A stretch of DNA of 12,011 bases from positions 1 through 12,011 of the forward strand of contig JAQIBW010000296.1 in NCBI GenBank assembly GCA_027858865.1, read 5' to 3'. Shown piece after piece: positions 1-6,547 of this stretch (its first letter is position 1; each line of letters begins with the position of its first letter). The DNA comes from Sulfurimonas sp. (GTDB lineage Bacteria > Campylobacterota > Campylobacteria > Campylobacterales > Sulfurimonadaceae). A program made the translations under genes and the position numbers. The notes beneath the pieces were generated by a model, which was not told the DNA's origin, did not search any database, and saw only the letters and a list, made by a program, of their open reading frames with translations.

Positions 1-678
1 ATGATTAAATTAGTTATTTTAGCGCTTTTAGCAACATTTTTAATAGCAGGGAACCCGAAAGTATATTCTGCGCTAGGTGATGTTATATATGATAATGTAG
101 ATAAAATAGAGAAGCTAAAAGATATACCTGCATTCTCTAAGTTTGAAAAAAAAATAGATTTATACATTAAAGAAGTTTATAAAGCTAAAGATTTAGGCTA
201 CTCAATAGAAGCTGGGAATGATAATATAGATAAAAAGAAGTATTTGCAAACTATTAGAGAATTGTCAAAAACAAATGATTTTTTTCATAGAACAGCAGTA
301 ACCTTATATAAGTCTTCTATTACAAACCAAGATAATAATCTATTTTCAAAAACAATCAATTCCGGTTTTATTGATACAGAGAAATATAAAGCTGAGATTT
401 TGGAATATTATTTTACGAACTATGCTGATATAAATTCAAGCGGTGTTATACAAAAGTACTTAGACGAAGATGAGATGTTAAAGCAAAAACAAAAACAGAG
501 TGTGTCTAAGAAACCAACTATAAGCAAAAAACAAATTCAAGAAGCAAAGATAAAACGTATACGTGAAAAAGACAAGGCTAAGCAAGAGACAATACAAAAA
601 ACTTTAGAAGAAGAGTTGATCAAAAAAAAAGGTGAGATTCGCAAAGAACAAGTCCAAGAGTTGTCTAAACCCAACTAA
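1..678 (+). CDS. Hypothetical exported or membrane-anchored protein with a lysine/glutamate-rich tail
   Basis: I do not recognise this 225-residue protein. Residues 2-16 form a hydrophobic stretch after a single lysine, which fits an uncleaved N-terminal anchor or a signal peptide, so the rest is probably periplasmic. Residues about 30-155 are mixed and probably helical. Residues about 160-225 are almost entirely Lys, Gln, Glu, Arg and Ile, which suggests a long charged helix or coiled coil. No catalytic motif or cysteine pair is visible. The ATG is the first base of the window, so no ribosome binding site can be seen and an upstream start cannot be excluded. The stop codon lies inside the 3' end of the convergent bpt gene (14-bp overlap), so the two mRNAs are complementary at their ends. 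The gene is probably real given its length, signal-like start and typical AT-rich codon use. Confidence 0.75.
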   Translation: MIKLVILALLATFLIAGNPKVYSALGDVIYDNVDKIEKLKDIPAFSKFEKKIDLYIKEVYKAKDLGYSIEAGNDNIDKKKYLQTIRELSKTNDFFHRTAVTLYKSSITNQDNNLFSKTINSGFIDTEKYKAEILEYYFTNYADINSSGVIQKYLDEDEMLKQKQKQSVSKKPTISKKQIQEAKIKRIREKDKAKQETIQKTLEEELIKKKGEIRKEQVQELSKPN

Positions 679-1378
679 ACTCTTCATCTTCCTTCGGTCT
701 TCCCTGAAGTGTTTGGAATGGCTTGTAATCTGCCTTATAAGATAGTGATGAACAATCTTTTACATAGTAACCTAAATATATCCAATCTTTATCTTGTGCC
801 TTAGCAAATTTGACTTGAAAAAGAAGTGATAATTTTCCAAGACTATACTTCATGTAATCAGGATCATAATAAAAATAAATTGAAGATATACCATCCTCAA
901 GTATATCAATTAAATCTACACCTATTAGCTTGTCTTCATGATAATATAGTATTTCGTATCCAAAACCATTATGGCCGTTTACAAAAGAGCTATAATAGTT
1001 TTGAGGGTTTGTTTGACTATAATCCCAATCTTTTCTTTCTTTCATATGTAGGTGATATTTTTCAAAAAGATCTAAATGAGCTTGAGTCATAGTCGGTATC
1101 TGTATATAGCTTTTTATAAAAGCAGCTTTTTTTATAACTCTTCTCTGTGATTTAGAAAATTCAAATTTTTTTACATCTATTTTTATACTCTTACATTCAT
1201 CACAATGAGAGCAGACAGGTCTGAAATACATCTTACCAAATCTTCTATAGCCTCTTTCTATAAGTTCTTGACATTGATCTGCGTCACAGTCATCTATAAC
1301 TTTATAGTGAGTGGTTTGTTTTTCATCACTTAGATATGAACATTTGTCATCAAGTGAAAATTCTTTAAGTAGATTCAT
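665..1378 (-). CDS. bpt: Aspartate/glutamate leucyltransferase (bacterial ATE-family aminoacyl-tRNA-protein transferase)
   Basis: Cytoplasmic enzyme that moves leucine from Leu-tRNA to proteins with N-terminal Asp or Glu, marking them for ClpS/ClpAP degradation. The 237 residues have the usual Bpt length. An N-terminal ATE domain carries Cys13 in the context C-S-Y-L, followed by the family block R-G-Y-R-R-F-G at 42-48 and a cysteine cluster C56-x2-C59-x2-C62. The C-terminal GNAT-like half ends in the typical L-G-Y-Y-V segment followed by a Tyr/Lys-rich stretch. Assigning leucyl rather than arginyl transfer rests on the bacterial Bpt family, not on a residue I can point to. The start is firm: an in-frame TAA lies 21 nt upstream (1397-1399) with no other start codon between. 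No Shine-Dalgarno is visible, so the leader may be very short. It diverges from the small membrane protein at 1431 and overlaps the gene at 1-678 tail to tail. Confidence 0.93.
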   Translation of the reverse strand: MNLLKEFSLDDKCSYLSDEKQTTHYKVIDDCDADQCQELIERGYRRFGKMYFRPVCSHCDECKSIKIDVKKFEFSKSQRRVIKKAAFIKSYIQIPTMTQAHLDLFEKYHLHMKERKDWDYSQTNPQNYYSSFVNGHNGFGYEILYYHEDKLIGVDLIDILEDGISSIYFYYDPDYMKYSLGKLSLLFQVKFAKAQDKDWIYLGYYVKDCSSLSYKADYKPFQTLQGRPKEDEEFSWV

Positions 1379-1387
1379 ATTGTGATT

Positions 1388-1410
1388 TTGACATAATTAA
1401 CGTTATAATT
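1388..1410 (+). promoter_or_regulatory. Probable promoter for the small membrane protein gene (TATAAT at 1404-1409)
   Basis: The 52-bp divergent gap between bpt and the small membrane protein holds a perfect TATAAT at 1404-1409, about 21 bp before the TTG start. A TTGACA at 1388-1393 is only 10 bp upstream of it, too close to act as its -35 box. Campylobacterota sigma-70 promoters often lack a conserved -35, so the -10 alone may suffice. On the opposite strand TATAAC (1402-1407) could serve bpt. Confidence 0.4.
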
Positions 1411-1430
1411 AGTAAACTAAAAGGTGAATT

Positions 1431-1751
1431 TTGGAATTTTTTCATAAACATAAAGTATTAATATTTAGAAGTGCAGGTATTTTTATGCTTCTTGTAGGTT
1501 TCGTTGTACATTTTTGGGTTACACCTAAAGAAGGTTTCACTAAAAATGAAATCGCAGCAGCAAATGTAGCAAGGATGGAAGCAAATGTAGTTGGTGCTTC
1601 TAGCTCTAGTTCTAGCAAGTCAATACCAGATACATCTAAGTATCTTGAAGAACTTAAAAATGCTCAAGCTAAGCAGATGCAGTACTTAACCATCATAGCT
1701 ATGATATCAGGTATCGGATTTTTAGGTTATAGTTTTATGCGTAAGACTTGA
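1431..1751 (+). CDS. Small two-helix membrane protein of unknown function
   Basis: A 106-residue protein I cannot assign to a family. It has two clear hydrophobic segments, about residues 12-31 and 83-101. They are joined by a polar linker of about 50 residues containing alanine-rich helix, a run of six serines (57-62) and a charged helix at about 68-82. With Lys/His-rich ends it most simply adopts a hairpin topology with both termini cytoplasmic and a periplasmic loop. The start is TTG at 1431: an in-frame TGA sits at 1425-1427 and AAGG at 1421-1424 gives a 6-nt spacing, so no better start exists. It is transcribed alone from the gap shared with bpt and is followed at once by a hairpin (1754-1773). 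It could be an assembly or stress-related membrane protein, but nothing in the sequence proves that. Confidence 0.75.
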   Translation: MEFFHKHKVLIFRSAGIFMLLVGFVVHFWVTPKEGFTKNEIAAANVARMEANVVGASSSSSSKSIPDTSKYLEELKNAQAKQMQYLTIIAMISGIGFLGYSFMRKT

Positions 1752-1753
1752 GT

Positions 1754-1773
1754 GTATGGAATATTTTTCATAC
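1754..1773 (+). terminator. Hairpin just after the small membrane protein gene
   Basis: An 8-bp stem (1754-1761 with 1766-1773, one G-U pair) with a 4-nt loop starts 3 bp after the stop codon. The stem is AT-rich and no clean U-run follows directly, although T-rich sequence occurs at 1784-1789. It may be a weak terminator or 3'-end stabiliser. It abuts the larger inverted repeat that begins at 1771. Confidence 0.3.
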
Positions 1774-1879
1774 CATAGATTCTATTTTTAACTTCAGTGA
1801 ACATCTTTAAAAAGACATTCCTTACGTTAAAATATATGGCAAAAAATGTTCACAGGAACTCAAAATAGAGTCTTAGGTA
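1771..1879. repeat. Long imperfect inverted repeat (34-bp arms, 41-bp centre)
   Basis: The arms 1771-1804 and 1846-1879 are inverted copies matching at 26 of 34 positions, with unbroken blocks at the outer ends (TACC/GGTA), in the middle (TCTATTTT) and at the inner ends (GTGAACAT). Two of the eight mismatches would be G-U pairs in RNA. The 41-bp centre is AT-rich and has no reading frame of note. The element fills most of the gap between the convergent small membrane protein gene and prfB. It could be a decayed mobile (MITE-like) repeat or a large bidirectional terminator. No clear target-site duplication flanks it. Confidence 0.6.
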
Positions 1880-1896
1880 CTTGTTTTGACGATGGT

Positions 1897-2994
1897 TTAT
1901 GCTTTATTTTGTGCTATTAAAACACCCTCTATCATCTTGTCTATATCCCCATCTAAAATGCCAGACACATTTGAGTATGCTTCATTACTTCTTGTATCTT
2001 TAACCTGTTGATATGGTTGCATAACATAAGATCTGATTTGGTGCCCCCAACCTATTTCACTTTTTTCAACACCGGCAATTTCCGCTTTTTGAGCTTCAAG
2101 TTCTAACTCGTAAAGACGAGATTTTAACATTTTCATTGCTGTTGCTTTATTTTTATGCTGAGATCTGTCATTTTGACACTGTACGATAACATTTGTTTCT
2201 ATATGAGTGATGCGAATCGCTGATTCAGTTTTATTGACATGTTGTCCACCTGCACCACTTGCACGATAAGTATCAATACGAATATCTTTATCTTCGACTA
2301 CGATGTTAATATCATCGTCTATTTCAGGTGAAACCATTACAGAGCTAAAAGAAGTATGTCTTTTAGCATTAGAATCAAATGGCGAGATGCGAACAAGTCT
2401 ATGGATGCCATTCTCGACTTTTAAGTAGCCATAAGCATATTCACCTTTGATGATTATAGATACATCTTTGATTCCAGCTTCGTCACCAACTTGATAGTCT
2501 AATATTTCTACAGTAAAACCATGTCGTTCAGCCCATCTCTTATACATACGCAGTAGCATTTCAGCCCAGTCTTGTGACTCTGTTCCACCAGCCCCAGGAT
2601 GTATAGAAAGAATAGCGTTATTAGAGTCTGTTTCCCCACTTAAAAGAACTTCAACTTCCATATTTAGTATAAGTTTTTCTAACTCTTGACTCTCACTAAA
2701 GCATAATTCTATAGTCTCTTCATCGTTTTCTTCTTTTGCCATTTCATAATGGTCTTTTGCATCTGTTATAGCGTCTTTTGCTACAGAAAATTTATCTAGT
2801 TTTCTTTGAAGTTGAGTTTTTTCTTTTTGAATTTTTGCCGCATTTGCCGCATCGTTCCAAAAATCTTGGTCGCTTTCTAACTCTTCTATTTCTTCTAGTC
2901 TACTTGAGAGTTTGTCCGGTTCTACAACACCGGTAATGTTATCCATTTTTAAATTTAAATTTTTTAAGAGTTCTGTGTATTCGTAGTTATCCAT
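1897..2994 (-). CDS. prfB: Peptide chain release factor 2 (RF2)
   Basis: Cytoplasmic class I release factor that reads UGA and UAA stop codons and triggers peptide release on the ribosome. The 365 residues match the family length. The helical N-terminal domain spans about 1-110. The stop-codon-reading tripeptide S-P-F is at 204-206, diagnostic of RF2 rather than RF1. The catalytic G-G-Q is at 249-251 in the context S-G-A-G-G-Q-H-V-N-K. Residue 245 is Ala, as in most bacteria, rather than the Thr of E. coli K-12. Unlike E. coli prfB, the gene is one uninterrupted frame: the region equivalent to the programmed +1 frameshift site (about codons 22-27) has no in-frame TGA, so the classical RF2 autoregulation is absent. 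The start is ATG at 2994 with a weak GGA upstream. The leader region is filled with palindromes shared with panC. Confidence 0.97.
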   Translation of the reverse strand: MDNYEYTELLKNLNLKMDNITGVVEPDKLSSRLEEIEELESDQDFWNDAANAAKIQKEKTQLQRKLDKFSVAKDAITDAKDHYEMAKEENDEETIELCFSESQELEKLILNMEVEVLLSGETDSNNAILSIHPGAGGTESQDWAEMLLRMYKRWAERHGFTVEILDYQVGDEAGIKDVSIIIKGEYAYGYLKVENGIHRLVRISPFDSNAKRHTSFSSVMVSPEIDDDINIVVEDKDIRIDTYRASGAGGQHVNKTESAIRITHIETNVIVQCQNDRSQHKNKATAMKMLKSRLYELELEAQKAEIAGVEKSEIGWGHQIRSYVMQPYQQVKDTRSNEAYSNVSGILDGDIDKMIEGVLIAQNKA

Positions 2995-3008
2995 AAATAT
3001 CCGTTTAG

Positions 3009-3066
3009 TTAGTCCCGCAAAAGGAAGTAATTCCTTTTTCTACGCTTGCGCCGCTTAGGCGACTAA
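3009..3066. repeat. Nested palindromic element between prfB and panC
   Basis: A series of inverted blocks shares one centre: TTAGTC (3009-3014) with GACTAA (3061-3066), GCAA (3017-3020) with TTGC (3046-3049), and a perfect 8-bp stem at 3019-3026/3031-3038 closed by GTAA, a GNRA-type tetraloop. The right arm has extra sequence, including a small CGCC/GGCG hairpin at 3050-3053/3057-3062. The GC-rich right arm (3041-3060) stands out from the AT-rich surroundings. This layout resembles a REP/MITE-type repeat; copies elsewhere in the genome are needed to prove it. It lies upstream of prfB and may be transcribed as part of its leader. Confidence 0.5.
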
Positions 3067-3070
3067 AGCT

Positions 3071-3090
3071 TGAGATTTTTCAAAATCTCA
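3071..3090. promoter_or_regulatory. Perfect 9+2+9 palindrome next to the panC promoter
   Basis: TGAGATTTT (3071-3079) is repeated in perfect inversion at 3082-3090 with a 2-bp centre. It sits 13 bp upstream of the TATAAT at 3104-3109, covering the -35 region, which is a common place for a repressor or activator site. It could equally be the outer hairpin of the adjacent repeat element. No regulator is encoded nearby. Confidence 0.4.
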
Positions 3091-3103
3091 GAGAAATGTA
3101 TTG

Positions 3104-3109
3104 TATAAT
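3104..3109 (+). promoter_or_regulatory. Probable panC -10 box (TATAAT)
   Basis: A consensus TATAAT lies 27 bp before the panC ATG, giving a predicted leader of about 20 nt that contains the Shine-Dalgarno at 3127-3130. The reverse strand of the same spot reads TACAAT (3099-3104), so a divergent prfB promoter may overlap it. Confidence 0.5.
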
Positions 3110-3136
3110 TGCGATTATATTAAATTGAGGCTTAAA

Positions 3137-3958
3137 ATGAAGATTATATCTACGCCAATAGAGTTAAAAGAGTATTTTAAAAATTCTAATAAAACTCTTG
3201 GCTTCGTTCCAACTATGGGAGCTCTGCATGAAGGGCACATCACTCTTATAAAAGAGGCAAGAAAAGCAAACGAGATAGTAGTTGTCTCAATATTTGTCAA
3301 TCCTACTCAATTTTTAAAAGGTGAAGATTTAGATAAATACCCAAGAAAAGATGATGCAGATAAAAAAATCTGTGAGCTTAGTGGAGTAGATGTCCTATTT
3401 CTCCCAGAGGCTGCTAGCATCTATAGTGATGATGAAGTAAGCATACTTGCACCTAAAGTTCGTGGGTTTGTTTTAGAAGGCTTTAGTCGTCCAGGACATT
3501 TCAATGGAGTGCTAACGGTTGTTATGAAACTATTAAATATAGTAAATCCTACAAGAGCATATTTTGGAAAAAAAGATGCACAGCAATTAAATCTTATAAG
3601 CTTAATGGTAAAACAGTTTTTTATGAGTGTTGAAGTTATTGGAGTTGATACAGTAAGAGAGAATGATGGTTTAGCTCTTAGTAGTAGAAATATATATCTT
3701 ACTGTAAAGGAAAGACAAGAGGCTTTAAAAATTTCAGCTTCACTTCAATGTGCAGCAAAAATGCTTACTCAAAAGATAGTGAATTCACAGGTAATCATAC
3801 AGAAAATGAGAGAACATCTTGCGCCATTAGAAATTTTTTATGTTGAGATACTAAATCGTGATTTTGAAATTATAAAAGAAGTAGAGCTAGCAAACAGTAT
3901 AATTCTTGTTGAAGTTAAAGTAGGCAAGACAAGACTAATTGACAATATATGGCTTTAA
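3137..3958 (+). CDS. panC: Pantothenate synthetase (pantoate--beta-alanine ligase)
   Basis: Cytoplasmic enzyme joining pantoate and beta-alanine with ATP to make pantothenate, the vitamin precursor of coenzyme A. From the ATG at 3137 it is 273 residues, close to the family norm. Visible signatures, numbered from this ATG, are the nucleotidyltransferase block F-V-P-T-M-G-A-L-H-E-G-H (about 23-34, containing the HxGH site), the N-P-T-Q-F pantoate-binding segment, F-G-K-K-D-x-Q-Q-L (about 144-152), and D-G-L-A-L-S-S-R-N (about 178-186). The reading frame extends upstream to a TTG at 3101, but that codon lies at the -10 box, whereas the ATG has GAGG at 3127-3130 with 6-nt spacing, so I chose the ATG. 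The last 24 bp overlap the 3' end of the convergent ftsI gene, leaving no room for a separate terminator. Confidence 0.96.
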   Translation: MKIISTPIELKEYFKNSNKTLGFVPTMGALHEGHITLIKEARKANEIVVVSIFVNPTQFLKGEDLDKYPRKDDADKKICELSGVDVLFLPEAASIYSDDEVSILAPKVRGFVLEGFSRPGHFNGVLTVVMKLLNIVNPTRAYFGKKDAQQLNLISLMVKQFFMSVEVIGVDTVRENDGLALSSRNIYLTVKERQEALKISASLQCAAKMLTQKIVNSQVIIQKMREHLAPLEIFYVEILNRDFEIIKEVELANSIILVEVKVGKTRLIDNIWL

Positions 3959-5695
3959 GTAACCCTCTTCAACCATTATATCTACAGCTTTTTTGTAAAC
4001 AGGAACAGCGGTTTGAGCTGCAAACTGACTACTGTTTGGCTGAATAACTACAACTCCCATTGTATACTTGTTTTGTTTGTCATTTGCAAAACCTAAAAAA
4101 GCAGTGTTATATTTGTTGACATATAGACCTTCTTCAACAATATGGGCTGTCCCTGTTTTGCCACCAATGATTAAGCCATCTACTTGTGCTTTTTTACCGG
4201 TTCCCTCATTTACAGTTTTAATTAAAATCTTTTTAACTCTATTTGCAGTGGAACTTTTAATAACCTGAATCTGTTCTTCATTTTCTATATTGATACTTTG
4301 ACCTCTAGTATCTATAAAGCTATTGACAATTTTTGGAGTAATCATTCTACCGTTATTGTTAAATACACTATATGCACGGATAAGTTGTAGAAGATTTGCT
4401 CTCATCCCATAACCATAAGACGCGGTAGCCTTATATATTTCGTTATCCAGTCTTTTTATACTTGGGACCGAACCAACTTTTTCATATATAAGATCGTTTG
4501 TAGATTTTTTTGTAAAACCAAAACTTTTGTAACCTTGGTTAAGCTCAACTCCAGATAACTTTTGGACCAATTGTGCCATACCAATATTCGAAGAGTGCAC
4601 AATAACGTTTTCTGCACTTAGCCAGTCAAAGTTATGCTCATCGGTTATGACTTTTCTTCCTATTTTAAAACGACCATTATGTCCGTTAACTAAGTCATAA
4701 GGATTTACAAGACCTTTATCAAGAAGTAGAGCAAAAGTAAGAGTCTTTATGACACTTCCAGGCTCAAAACTATACTCTGTTATAGCACTGTTCAAAGATG
4801 GATAATCACTTCTCTTAATATTCTTTGGAAAAAATCTGTTTGAACTAGCCATGGTAATGACTTTTCCATTTGTAGAGTCCATTATTACCATAATAATTTG
4901 TTTTGCTTCGAGTTGCTCTTTCATAGAGTCAATCATCTTTTCTATTCTTATTTGAAGGCCTACAGGAATATTTAATTTTATATCAAGACCATTAATATTT
5001 GGTTTAGAGAAGCTTTCTTTATTTAGTATAATATAGCCATTTACATCTCTTTTTCCTTGGCTTAACTCATTTTGTTTAGCAGAGAGAGCATCTTCAAACT
5101 TTTTTTCTAAGCCTTTTACCCCTTGTATGTATGTATATCCATTCTCTTCTAGTTTATGAGGGTAACCGATAAAAGGAGTCATAAGATTACCATATGGATA
5201 TTCTCTACTCTCTCCACTCTCAATTACGCTTAGTCCATGTAGGCTTGATCGGCCAGTATGAGGATCTCTCCTCTCTATAAAAACATCATATCGTCTAAGT
5301 TCATATGCTAGTTTTTTAAGATATTGCGCTCTTTTCTCAGAAATGTTGTAGCTAAGAACAACAACACCTTTTCTTTTGGCAAGTTTTTTTTGTATGCTTT
5401 TTGAATTTATGCCAGAGTAGATGCTAAAAAGTTCAACGAAAAGTTGCATCTTTTGTGGGTCAATATAGAGAGTATTTACAACAGCTTTGTATAGTTTTTT
5501 TGTAGTGGCTATATGAAAACCGTCAGCACTAATAATTGATCCTCTTTGTGCTTTAGATGAATTTTTAGTGTAAAGAGATGGAAGATGACGAGATTTTAAA
5601 ACTGTTAGAAGCATTACACTTAAAAAGATTAAAAAACCAATGCTTATAAGTGTATACAGAAGAAATATTTTTTTACTTTTATTTTGGTTTTTCAA
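3935..5695 (-). CDS. ftsI: Peptidoglycan D,D-transpeptidase FtsI (penicillin-binding protein 3, class B)
   Basis: Septal transpeptidase that cross-links peptidoglycan during division; it is anchored in the inner membrane with its catalytic domain in the periplasm. The 586 residues hold a short basic cytoplasmic tail, a transmembrane helix at about 10-32, a PBP dimerisation domain that begins near R-G-S-I at 51-54, and a transpeptidase domain with all three active-site motifs: S314-V-I-K317, S368-S-N370 and K513-T-G-T. The class B layout and the position downstream of fliE match Campylobacter pbpB/ftsI; the elongation paralogue PBP2 is the main alternative. The start is TTG at 5695, with no ATG or GTG nearby that keeps the membrane helix. 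The nearest Shine-Dalgarno-like AAGGA is 14 nt away, so initiation may be weak. It follows fliE by 31 bp, so it probably shares the flagellar transcript. Confidence 0.92.
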   Translation of the reverse strand: MKNQNKSKKIFLLYTLISIGFLIFLSVMLLTVLKSRHLPSLYTKNSSKAQRGSIISADGFHIATTKKLYKAVVNTLYIDPQKMQLFVELFSIYSGINSKSIQKKLAKRKGVVVLSYNISEKRAQYLKKLAYELRRYDVFIERRDPHTGRSSLHGLSVIESGESREYPYGNLMTPFIGYPHKLEENGYTYIQGVKGLEKKFEDALSAKQNELSQGKRDVNGYIILNKESFSKPNINGLDIKLNIPVGLQIRIEKMIDSMKEQLEAKQIIMVIMDSTNGKVITMASSNRFFPKNIKRSDYPSLNSAITEYSFEPGSVIKTLTFALLLDKGLVNPYDLVNGHNGRFKIGRKVITDEHNFDWLSAENVIVHSSNIGMAQLVQKLSGVELNQGYKSFGFTKKSTNDLIYEKVGSVPSIKRLDNEIYKATASYGYGMRANLLQLIRAYSVFNNNGRMITPKIVNSFIDTRGQSINIENEEQIQVIKSSTANRVKKILIKTVNEGTGKKAQVDGLIIGGKTGTAHIVEEGLYVNKYNTAFLGFANDKQNKYTMGVVVIQPNSSQFAAQTAVPVYKKAVDIMVEEGYLKPYIVN

Positions 5696-5726
5696 ATGAG
5701 TTACTTTGTTCCTTTTACGGACTAAA

Positions 5727-6032
5727 TTATAATTGAGTTCTACCTAACTCTTTATATGCACTAAGGGCCTTGTTTCTTATTTCGAGCATAAGCTTCATGC
5801 TTACTTCCGCTTTGTTGATAGCGAGTGCTGCTTGATGAAGGTCTTTTACTTGTCCTGTAGCCATATCACCGATGGCCTTTTCACTATTTTCTTGAAGATC
5901 ATTTACTTCATTTAGTGCTGATTTTAATTGTTCTGCAAAGGCTCCACCACCACCTTCGACTTTGCTTTTTTGTTTTAAAAGCTCGGCTGTTGATGTTCCT
6001 GATAGGCCGCTTACTTTTCCAAATTCACTCAC
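5727..6032 (-). CDS. fliE: Flagellar hook-basal body protein FliE
   Basis: FliE joins the MS ring to the proximal rod of the flagellar basal body and is exported by the flagellar type III apparatus. The 101 residues match the family. The N-terminal 30 residues are flexible and Gly/Ser-rich with a run of four glycines at 27-30. The conserved C-terminal half contains the segment H-Q-A-A-L-A-I-N-K-A at about 66-75 and K-L-M-L-E-I-R-N-K, then A-Y-K-E-L near the end. The start is GTG at 6032 with AAGGA 6 nt upstream. It is third in the run flgB-flgC-fliE-ftsI, 14 bp after flgC, as in Campylobacter. Confidence 0.95.
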   Translation of the reverse strand: MSEFGKVSGLSGTSTAELLKQKSKVEGGGGAFAEQLKSALNEVNDLQENSEKAIGDMATGQVKDLHQAALAINKAEVSMKLMLEIRNKALSAYKELGRTQL

Positions 6033-6046
6033 GATATATCCTTATT

Positions 6047-6538
6047 TTACTGCAATAGTGAAATTGCAGAGTTTGCCATACTTTTCGAACTCTCAAATGC
6101 AGCTACATTTGCTTGATAAGAACGAGTCGCTTCTACTAGATCGGCCATTTCGATAACAGGATTAATATTTGGATACGCAACATATCCATTTGTGTCTGCA
6201 TCTGGATGTGATGGATCAAATTTCATCTTTGGTTCGCTGTCATCTCTGGAAATCTTATCAACTATTACACTCATTATAGCAGGATTTACCTTTTGTCCAA
6301 AAGCCCCTTCTTTCAAAGGGTCTTCATATTTGGCACTGTCAGTCATCTTTCCAAGTGCTTTATTGAACTGCTCGTTAAAGTCAATAGCTTTAAAAACAAC
6401 TTCTTTTCTTCTGTAAGGACCACCCTCTTCAGTTCTTGTTGTTTGTGCATTTGCGATATTTTGAGAGATAGTATTTACTCGAACACGCTGTGCGCTTAGT
6501 CCATAACCGCTAATATCAAAACTGCTTAAAAATGACAT
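6047..6538 (-). CDS. flgC: Flagellar proximal rod protein FlgC
   Basis: Structural subunit of the proximal rod, which carries torque from the MS ring to the distal rod. It has 163 residues, with the rod/hook N-terminal motif N-T-I-S-Q-N-I-A-N-A at 22-31, a middle insertion at about 50-105, and the FlgC-specific C-terminal region containing G-Y-V-A-Y-P-N-I-N (118-126) and M-A-D-L-V-E-A-T-R-S-Y-Q at 131-142, which packs as a coiled coil in the rod. The start is ATG at 6538 with AAGGA 6 nt upstream. It lies 9 bp after flgB and 14 bp before fliE, so translation may be coupled. Confidence 0.97.
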   Translation of the reverse strand: MSFLSSFDISGYGLSAQRVRVNTISQNIANAQTTRTEEGGPYRRKEVVFKAIDFNEQFNKALGKMTDSAKYEDPLKEGAFGQKVNPAIMSVIVDKISRDDSEPKMKFDPSHPDADTNGYVAYPNINPVIEMADLVEATRSYQANVAAFESSKSMANSAISLLQ

Positions 6539-6547
6539 TGTTTATCC

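Noticed and set aside
826..1092. Open frame of 88 codons on the + strand inside bpt
   Set aside because: It lies wholly antisense to a well-recognised gene, has no ribosome binding site and no recognisable product.
1388..1409. TTGACA plus TATAAT as a full sigma-70 promoter
   Set aside because: The spacing is only 10 bp instead of about 17, so the two boxes cannot work together; only the -10 was kept.
3101..3136. Upstream extension of panC to a TTG start at 3101
   Set aside because: The codon overlaps the probable -10 region (TATAAT 3104-3109), has no ribosome binding site, and adds residues not typical of PanC; the ATG at 3137 has a well-placed GAGG.
5962..6499. Several + strand open frames across fliE and flgC
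   Set aside because: They are antisense shadows of conserved flagellar genes; their products show no family features.
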